Assembly: GCF_043678055.1 (NCBI RefSeq)
Contig: NZ_JBHEQA010000002.1
Span: 62,001-126,000 of the forward strand
Reading direction: 5' to 3'
DNA length: 64,000 bases
Source of the DNA: Spongiimicrobium salis
GTDB lineage: Bacteria > Bacteroidota > Bacteroidia > Flavobacteriales > Flavobacteriaceae
A program made the translations under genes and the position numbers. The notes under the pieces are model-generated. The model did no database searches. It saw only the letters and a program-made list of their open reading frames with translations, and was not told the DNA's origin. Positions within the stretch are counted from its first letter, which is position 1. Each line of letters opens with the position of its first letter. Positions 58,480 through 64,000 of the stretch are shown here, in pieces.

Positions 58480-59274
58480 TTAACGCACCTTACTGCGCAA
58501 AACAAACTTGTGCAAGAACTTGGGAAAGAAGCGTTTTAAGTAAACACCCGCCACTTCTTTTTTACCGACATAGACCTCGAATTTTTTTTGCTCAATGGCC
58601 CTGATCAAACGCTGGGATAGTGCATGGGGCGTAATTCCTTTTTGAGTCGCCTCGTCGTCTGTATTTTGTGCGCTTCCATCCGCGGTCAAGGCATTTTTTG
58701 CCACATTGGTCTGCACAAAACCAGGACAGATCATGCTTACGTGGATTTGGTCTTTTTCATGTTCCATGCGCAAGACATCAAAAAAACCATGAAGGGCATG
58801 TTTGGCACCACAATATCCCGAACGATAGGGAGATCCAAATTTCCCCATGACACTAGTGACCACGGCAAAATGCCCTGAGGCCCTTTCTTGAAAATGCGGA
58901 AGTAAGGCTTTGGTCAGGGCTACGGTTCCCAAATAATTAATATCCATGAGTTTCTTATAGACCTCAAATGTGGTTTCGGCGATAAGGGATCGTTGACTAA
59001 TTCCCGCATTATTGACAAGAATGTCAATAGCACCAAAAGCTTTAAGGGCAGCATCTACTTTTTGGGGCATGGCATGGTGCTCAGCAAGATCTAAAGGCAC
59101 AATTTCAATGGCATCCGGAGTAAAACTTCTGCGTTTTACTTCTTCCAGTTGTGCCGTATTTCGTGCAGAAATAATAAGTTTGCATCCTCTTTTGCTCAAT
59201 GCATAGGTCAACGCTTCACCAATTCCAGAAGAGGCTCCGGTAATCCATACTACCTTATTGTCAATCTTACTCAT
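58480..59274 (-). CDS. Short-chain dehydrogenase/reductase
   Basis: The 264-residue SDR has the cofactor loop TGASSGIGEA, NNAGISQRSLI, the catalytic serine in VTSVMGKFGSP, and the YCGAK catalytic motif. The C-terminus (VYLKRFFPKFLHKFVLRSKV) is hydrophobic and basic, as in SDRs that act on lipid-like substrates at a membrane. An arginine after the second strand (SARN) suggests NADPH. The substrate is unknown. It is the only minus-strand gene inside the men region and ends one base from the hydrolase gene. Confidence 0.9.
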   Translation of the reverse strand: MSKIDNKVVWITGASSGIGEALTYALSKRGCKLIISARNTAQLEEVKRRSFTPDAIEIVPLDLAEHHAMPQKVDAALKAFGAIDILVNNAGISQRSLIAETTFEVYKKLMDINYLGTVALTKALLPHFQERASGHFAVVTSVMGKFGSPYRSGYCGAKHALHGFFDVLRMEHEKDQIHVSMICPGFVQTNVAKNALTADGSAQNTDDEATQKGITPHALSQRLIRAIEQKKFEVYVGKKEVAGVYLKRFFPKFLHKFVLRSKVR

Positions 59275-59303
59275 TTCTTTCTTTTTATCACTTAAAATAT
59301 AAC

Positions 59304-59311
59304 TAAATTTG
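59304..59311 (+). promoter_or_regulatory. Candidate -7 box for menC
   Basis: TAAATTTG matches TAnnTTTG. The start codon follows at 59323, so the leader would be about 8 nt. The -33 region shows only T-rich sequence. Confidence 0.5.
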
Positions 59312-59322
59312 ATTTTAGAACA

Positions 59323-60375
59323 ATGAAAGCGAATTATAAAAAATACATTCTCGATTTTAAAAGGCCAAGCGGCACATCAAGAGGTGTTCTGACGCAAAAA
59401 GAAACCTGGTTCATTGGGATACAGGATGGATCTCGTTTTGGAATAGGGGAGTGTGGTGTTTTGAGAAGTCTGAGTGTTGATGATCGTCCAGATTATGAAC
59501 ACAAATTACAATGGGTCTGTGATCATATCCATTGGGGAATGGAAAAACTTTGGAATGCCTTATTGGAATTTCCGAGTATTCAATTTGGATTGGAACAAGC
59601 ATTTCTATCTTTGGCCTCAAAGGATCCCTTTGTTTTATTTCCTTCTTCCTTTACGGAAAAAGAAGCTGTGATTCCCATCAACGGCCTCATTTGGATGGGG
59701 GATGAAAATTTTATGTTAGAGCAGATTCAACAAAAATTGGAGACGGGCTTTGACTGTATTAAAATGAAGATAGGGGCTTTAAATTTTGAAACGGAATTAA
59801 AGGTATTGGCCGCTATTAGAAAAGAATATACCGCCGAACAAATTGAATTGCGCGTAGATGCCAATGGTGCTTTTGCTCCAGAAAATGCTTTGGAAAAACT
59901 AAAGGTTTTAGCAGATTTTGACTTGCATTCCATAGAACAACCTATACGTCAGGGTAATATTTCCGCTATGGCCGAACTATGTAAAAAAACGCCCTTGCCC
60001 ATTGCCTTGGATGAAGAATTGATCGGTGTTTTTTCTGTAACAAAAAAACAAGAATTGCTACAAACCATACGTCCACAATACATGATATTAAAACCAAGTT
60101 TGGTAGGAGGTATTAAGGGAAGTATGGAGTGGATAAAAATGGCAGAAGAAGTACAATGTAAATGGTGGATTACCAGCGCTTTGGAAAGCAATATAGGCTT
60201 AAACGCCATTGCGCAATGGACCTATACCTTGGAAAACCCTATGCCACAGGGATTGGGAACCGGAAGTTTGTATACAAACAATATTGAAAGCCCTTTGACC
60301 GTTGAAAATGGAGCATTGTATTATGATGCCAAAAAAAATTGGAATAAAAATTTAAGTAAAGAACTATGTACGTAG
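59323..60375 (+). CDS. menC: o-Succinylbenzoate synthase
   Basis: The 350-residue enolase-superfamily enzyme dehydrates SHCHC to o-succinylbenzoate in menaquinone synthesis. The catalytic KxK is in CIKMKIGAL, metal ligands in RVDANGAF, SIEQPI and LDEEL, and the second lysine in LKPSLVGG. The N-terminal capping domain (YKKYILDFKRPSGTSRGVLT) is present. Members of this superfamily can also racemise N-acylamino acids, but the overlap with CPBP and menE supports MenC. The gene overlaps the next one by ten bases. Confidence 0.93.
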   Translation: MKANYKKYILDFKRPSGTSRGVLTQKETWFIGIQDGSRFGIGECGVLRSLSVDDRPDYEHKLQWVCDHIHWGMEKLWNALLEFPSIQFGLEQAFLSLASKDPFVLFPSSFTEKEAVIPINGLIWMGDENFMLEQIQQKLETGFDCIKMKIGALNFETELKVLAAIRKEYTAEQIELRVDANGAFAPENALEKLKVLADFDLHSIEQPIRQGNISAMAELCKKTPLPIALDEELIGVFSVTKKQELLQTIRPQYMILKPSLVGGIKGSMEWIKMAEEVQCKWWITSALESNIGLNAIAQWTYTLENPMPQGLGTGSLYTNNIESPLTVENGALYYDAKKNWNKNLSKELCT

Positions 60376-61298
60376 AACAAGGATATAAAGGTAATATTGG
60401 AGTGTGGAAGTATTTTATCATTCCGGGCCTGTTTATTGCCTTTATGGTATTTAACTATATCGTCACCATTATGTCTGGTATGGATGTGGAAGTTGAAATG
60501 CAACGAATGATTGAACTTATAGGGAGAAATGGTGTTTTTGTGACCTTGTTGCTGCCCTTGGCGGCAGGATTGTTTGTGGTTTTGGGATGGACCAAATTGG
60601 TGCATTCGCAATCTATTACCTCTTTGACTACATCGCGCCAAAAAATAGATTGGAAACGTATTGGGTTTTCTTTTTTACTCTGGGGAGTGCTCACAGCGGC
60701 AATTACAATGACCTTCATTGTACTCTCACCAGAGAATTATGTATTTAATTTTAGACCGATACCTTTCTTGACAATGGCCTTGATCGGTATTTTATTGGTT
60801 CCTCTTCAAACTAGTTTTGAGGAATATCTTTTTAGAGGGTACATGATGCAAGGTATTGGAATCATGGCCAAAAATAGATGGGTGCCTTTGGTCATTACCT
60901 CAGTTTTATTTGGACTGATGCATTTGGGAAATCCTGAAGTTGGTAAATTGGGATATGGTATTATGGTATACTACATCGGTACTGGTTTTTTTCTGGGAAT
61001 ACTGACCCTAATGGACAAAGGTTTGGAATTGGCGCTGGGATTCCATGCAGCAAATAACCTTATTGGGGCACTTTTGTTGACGGCGGATTGGACTGCTTTT
61101 CAAACCGACTCTATTTACAGGGATGTCTCCGATCCTACTTTAGGATGGGACGTTTTAATACCGGTATTGGTAATTTTCCCCATACTGCTCATGATTTTTG
61201 CCAAAGTCTATAAATGGTCCGATTGGAAAGAGCGACTGACAGGAAAAGTGCTTAGTCGTGAAGAATTCTTAGACCAAGAAGATGGCGCAAAGCTATAA
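60366..61298 (+). CDS. CPBP-family intramembrane protease
   Basis: The 310-residue membrane protein has about eight helices and the Abi/CPBP motifs: the glutamate pair and arginine in QTSFEEYLFRGYMMQ, a histidine in FGLMHLGNP, and a second histidine in LGFHAANNLIG. These residues form the active site of Rce1-type glutamic proteases. Its substrate is unknown; the genes that flank it in an overlapping operon (menC, menE) suggest co-expression with menaquinone synthesis, not necessarily a role in it. It overlaps menC by 10 and menE by 17 bases. Confidence 0.9.
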   Translation: MYVEQGYKGNIGVWKYFIIPGLFIAFMVFNYIVTIMSGMDVEVEMQRMIELIGRNGVFVTLLLPLAAGLFVVLGWTKLVHSQSITSLTTSRQKIDWKRIGFSFLLWGVLTAAITMTFIVLSPENYVFNFRPIPFLTMALIGILLVPLQTSFEEYLFRGYMMQGIGIMAKNRWVPLVITSVLFGLMHLGNPEVGKLGYGIMVYYIGTGFFLGILTLMDKGLELALGFHAANNLIGALLLTADWTAFQTDSIYRDVSDPTLGWDVLIPVLVIFPILLMIFAKVYKWSDWKERLTGKVLSREEFLDQEDGAKL

Positions 61299-62355
61299 AG
61301 AAATACACCCAAAATTTAAATGTAACGGAACTTCCTACAATAGGGAAGAGCTAAAAGAAGTAGCCTATAGTCTGGTTAAAGAAGGAGAAGCTTACGAACA
61401 GGAAATCGGAGATTTTCTTTTGGATTGGTTGGATGGATCCGATTTAATACATGTACAGACTTCCGGTTCAACGGCATTGCCCAAACACATACGTATAAAG
61501 AAGCAACAGATGGTCCATTCTGCACTGGCTACAGGGCAGTTATTTGGACTTGAGGCTGGAACTACGGCATTGCATTGCCTGCCAAGTCGTTTTATAGCAG
61601 GAAAAATGATGTGGGTCAGGGCCCTGGTCCTAGGATGGGAAATGGATTATGTGGCTCCTTCCTCTAAACTAGATATTCGGAAACCCTATGATTTTTCTGC
61701 AATGATTCCCCTGCAATTGGAAAATGCCCTTTCCAATATCAATTACATACAGACTTTGATTGTAGGAGGAGCTCCCATGTCCATGGAATTAAGGGAAAAA
61801 GTACAAGAAAAGGACACCCTTATTTTTGAGACCTATGGCATGACAGAAACCATTACCCACATTGCCGTCAAGAAAGTAAATCACCAAAAAGCGAATGAAA
61901 ATAAAGATACCTTTACTACTCTTCCCGCAGTACGGGTTGGCATAGATGCAAGAGGTTGTCTGGTTATAGACGCCCCACGAATATCCCATGCTAAAGTAGT
62001 TACCAATGATGTGGTAAGCTTGCTATCGGAAACTGAATTTCAATGGAAAGGACGCTATGACAATATTATTAATTCAGGAGGAATTAAATTGGTGCCCGAA
62101 GTCATTGAAAAAATAGTGTCCGCCTATATTTCCCAACCCTTCTTTGTTGCCGGCCTTGCAGATGATTCCTTGGGACAGCGACTGGTATTGCTCGTTGAAG
62201 GAAGTCTGGACAAGACATTATTAATGGATGAAATCAGCAAAATTTCTGCGCTGGACAAGTTTCAAAAACCCAAGGAAATCTATTGCCTTCCTAATTTTGT
62301 TCGGACTTCAAATGGTAAAATACAACGTTCAAATACCCTGAAAATGTTGTCGTAA
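61282..62355 (+). CDS. menE: o-Succinylbenzoate-CoA ligase, short form
   Basis: The 357-residue adenylate-forming enzyme activates o-succinylbenzoate with CoA. Motifs of the AMP-binding family: the phosphate loop VQTSGSTALPKHI, the FETYGMTET block, the hinge region with WKGRYDNIINSGG, and the C-terminal catalytic lysine in TSNGKIQRS. It is about 100 residues shorter than the E. coli protein, mainly at the N-terminus, a form that also occurs in other Bacteroidota. It ends the menC-CPBP-menE operon. Confidence 0.93.
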   Translation: MAQSYKEIHPKFKCNGTSYNREELKEVAYSLVKEGEAYEQEIGDFLLDWLDGSDLIHVQTSGSTALPKHIRIKKQQMVHSALATGQLFGLEAGTTALHCLPSRFIAGKMMWVRALVLGWEMDYVAPSSKLDIRKPYDFSAMIPLQLENALSNINYIQTLIVGGAPMSMELREKVQEKDTLIFETYGMTETITHIAVKKVNHQKANENKDTFTTLPAVRVGIDARGCLVIDAPRISHAKVVTNDVVSLLSETEFQWKGRYDNIINSGGIKLVPEVIEKIVSAYISQPFFVAGLADDSLGQRLVLLVEGSLDKTLLMDEISKISALDKFQKPKEIYCLPNFVRTSNGKIQRSNTLKMLS

Positions 62356-62452
62356 GCGACTTCCCTCACTCAAAAATACCCTTCCCTCATTTCTTGTTTT
62401 AAGCCCTTTTTCATTGGACTAGTTTTACATCGATATAAAAAACTAGGAAATC

Positions 62453-62872
62453 ATGAAAAACATACTATTACTTGCCGCATGGATACTTTTAGGGAATACG
62501 GTACAGGCACAAGAAGAAAAAAACGAACCCCCAAATGAGGTCGGAATAAAAAAACTTCAGCCAGTCGCTGTGAAAACAAATGGCCCTGCATTCAAAGTAT
62601 ATGAGTTAGAAGCTGAAAATGAACATTGGTATTCCATCCAAGATGTCTATAGTAGTCTGATAACGAAGGTGCCCAGTATTCGTATTTCAAATCAAAGGAT
62701 AGGACAAACCCCTCGAATTACTATCCGGGGAGATCAAAATACCATTGTTATTGTAGATGGCATACGCTATGACGCTTCGATTTTTACAATATTAAATCCA
62801 CAAGACATTCAAAGTATCAAGGTAAGCGCAGATCCGGCTGCTGCCACCTATTTTATTGCTAATCAAAACTAA
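62453..62872 (+). CDS. Stand-alone TonB-receptor plug-domain protein
   Basis: The 139-residue protein has a signal peptide (MKNILLLAAWILLGNTVQAQ) and a plug domain: YSIQDVYSSLITKVPSIRIS, RIGQTPRITIRGDQNTIVIV, DGIRYDASIFTILNPQDIQS. It has no CarboxypepD_reg domain before the plug and no beta-barrel after it, so it cannot be a transporter alone. The end (AAATYFIANQN) is where the plug normally passes into the barrel. Its function is unknown; it may interact with the plug-VWA protein encoded six bases downstream. Confidence 0.8.
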   Translation: MKNILLLAAWILLGNTVQAQEEKNEPPNEVGIKKLQPVAVKTNGPAFKVYELEAENEHWYSIQDVYSSLITKVPSIRISNQRIGQTPRITIRGDQNTIVIVDGIRYDASIFTILNPQDIQSIKVSADPAAATYFIANQN

Positions 62873-62878
62873 AGAGAA

Positions 62879-64000
62879 ATGAAAAAACTAATGACAATAG
62901 GAATGATGATCCTAGGGATTTTCACCTACGCCCAAGAAATGAATATTACTGGAATAGTGCAGGACCAATCTGGTCTCCCTTTGCCCGGAGTAATGGTTAC
63001 GGTTACACAAACAAAAAAAACGACCCAGACCGATTTTGATGGGAACTATACTATTCAGGCGGTTAAAGGAAATACACTAACTTTTAAGTATTTGGGATTT
63101 AAAACAAAAAAAGTAAAAGTTGAAAACTCCAATACTATTCATGTAACCCTGGAAGAAGATATACAAGCCTTGGAAGAAATTGTTGTGGTAGGTTATGGCG
63201 TGCAAAGAAGAAGTTATACCACAGCTTCGGTAAGTAGCCGAGTACCTACAAAGGCCGAACTAAAGCGTAGAAAAAAGAAAGCCTATCATCAAAGTATTAG
63301 TCAGGCCCTTCAAGGAAAGGTCAGCGGAGTACAAATTTCCAACAGTTCAGGGAATGCCGGAAATGCAAATTCCATAAAGATTAGGGGAACTGCAAGTGTT
63401 CAGGATAAACAACCCCTCTATATTGTTGATGGTGTTCCGGTAAAAAAAGAACATAATGCTATTGTGGCTCAAATAGATCCCTCCACCATAGATAACATAA
63501 ATGTGTACAAAAAGGCCAAGGCACGTCAGCTTTTTGGGCGCTCTGCAAGGCATGGGTGTATAGTAATCACTACAAAAAAAGGAACCTATCAAGTAGAAAA
63601 TGACGAAGCCTATGCCCAAATTACAGAGAATACCTTTGAGAAGGTACAGTTGAACCCCCTTTCCACTTTTTCCATAGACGTGGACAAAGCGTCGTATAGC
63701 AATGTCAGGAGAATGATCAATAATGGAAATAGCGTTCCTGTGGATGCCGTGAAAATAGAAGAAATGCTTAATTATTTTGAATATTCCTATCCACAGCCCA
63801 AGGAACATCCTTTTTCCATAAATACAGAATTGGCAACAACGCCATGGAATACAAAAACCAAATTGGTGAAAATTGGATTACAAGGAAAAACCTATGCCAA
63901 TGAAGCCTTGCCAGCATCAAATCTCACTTTTTTAATCGATGTTTCCGGTTCTATGAGCTCTCCCAATAAACTGCCCTTATTGAAATCTGCCTTTAAACTA
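62879..64000 (+). CDS. CarboxypepD_reg - plug - VWA protein (cut by window end)
   Basis: The frame opens at the ATG at 62879, six bases after the previous stop, and runs off the right edge after 374 codons. A signal peptide (1-18) precedes a carboxypeptidase-regulatory-like domain (about 20-95, ITGIVQDQSGLPLPGVMVTV), the SusC-type linker VVVVGYGVQRR, a TonB plug domain (about 130-235, QALQGKVSGVQISNSSG, IKIRGTASVQDKQPLYIVDG), a segment STFSIDVDKASYSNVRRMIN, and the beginning of a von Willebrand A domain with the metal site LIDVSGSMSS (aspartate near 354). The VWA part resembles the YfbK group. A barrel may be absent. The rest of the gene is needed to confirm. Confidence 0.85.
   Translation, partial: MKKLMTIGMMILGIFTYAQEMNITGIVQDQSGLPLPGVMVTVTQTKKTTQTDFDGNYTIQAVKGNTLTFKYLGFKTKKVKVENSNTIHVTLEEDIQALEEIVVVGYGVQRRSYTTASVSSRVPTKAELKRRKKKAYHQSISQALQGKVSGVQISNSSGNAGNANSIKIRGTASVQDKQPLYIVDGVPVKKEHNAIVAQIDPSTIDNINVYKKAKARQLFGRSARHGCIVITTKKGTYQVENDEAYAQITENTFEKVQLNPLSTFSIDVDKASYSNVRRMINNGNSVPVDAVKIEEMLNYFEYSYPQPKEHPFSINTELATTPWNTKTKLVKIGLQGKTYANEALPASNLTFLIDVSGSMSSPNKLPLLKSAFKL

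Noticed and set aside
1..64000. CRISPR array, insertion sequence, prophage, tRNA or rRNA genes
   Set aside because: No regularly spaced direct repeats, transposase or integrase motifs, phage structural genes, or tRNA cloverleaf/rRNA sequences were seen in reading the window.

Overview
The window looks like a chromosomal segment from a member of the Flavobacteriaceae (Bacteroidota). The DNA is AT-rich. Promoters resemble the Bacteroidota form (TTTG about 19-21 nt before TAnnTTTG). Genes typical of the phylum include a PorP/SprF-type protein, CarboxypepD_reg/DUF5686, SusC-like plug domains, a bacillithiol-linked YtxJ, and LytTR regulators paired with TPR histidine kinases. Genes are densely packed on both strands. 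I see no insertion sequence, prophage, CRISPR array, tRNA or rRNA. The only structural RNA I can support is the small signal recognition particle RNA at about 22950-23048. Genus assignment is not possible by eye.

Layout. 1-11170: a cut-off Gfo/Idh/MocA oxidoreductase, a SnoaL-like secreted protein, a DUF1080 lipoprotein, pcm, a DUF5686 protein, smpB, a SixA-like phosphatase lipoprotein, a PorP-SPOR fusion, a TetR regulator and clpB. 11418-14604: ytxJ, a lipoprotein of unknown function and glyA. 14670-19577: a regulatory island holding an unknown cytoplasmic protein, a NarL-type response regulator with its TPR kinase, a 56-residue lipoprotein, and a LytTR regulator whose receiver domain has lost its phosphorylation residues. 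19729-29843: envelope and metabolic genes, ffs, fsa, a YbiT-type ABC-F protein. 30115-43652: fasciclin protein, pheT, a thioredoxin lipoprotein, leuA-leuB, a TPR-like protein with an EamA transporter, panB-lspA-rluA, and a second DUF1080 protein. 43895-47928: dnaK and small neighbours. 48010-62355: a spread-out menaquinone cluster (menI-like, menF, menD, menA, menC, menE) interleaved with DUF2853, S1-domain, SPOR-like, two-component, metallo-beta-lactamase-fold, SDR and CPBP genes. 62453-64000: two proteins carrying TonB-receptor plug domains without a barrel, the second joined to a von Willebrand A domain and cut by the window end.

How the genes work together. The men genes supply most steps from chorismate to demethylmenaquinone, but menB and menH are not in the window. 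leuA and leuB give two leucine steps, with leuC and leuD elsewhere. panB starts pantothenate synthesis. The most unusual part is the 14.6-19.7 kb island: the same palindrome core, ACCATAG-N5-CTATGGT, lies upstream of both the unknown gene and the LytTR gene at matching promoter distances, suggesting one small regulon. Its LytTR protein probably does not act by phosphorylation. Other points to check are a terminator-like hairpin just before the TPR kinase, -7 boxes only 4-5 nt before three start codons, and an ABC-F protein in which only one of two ATP sites looks intact.
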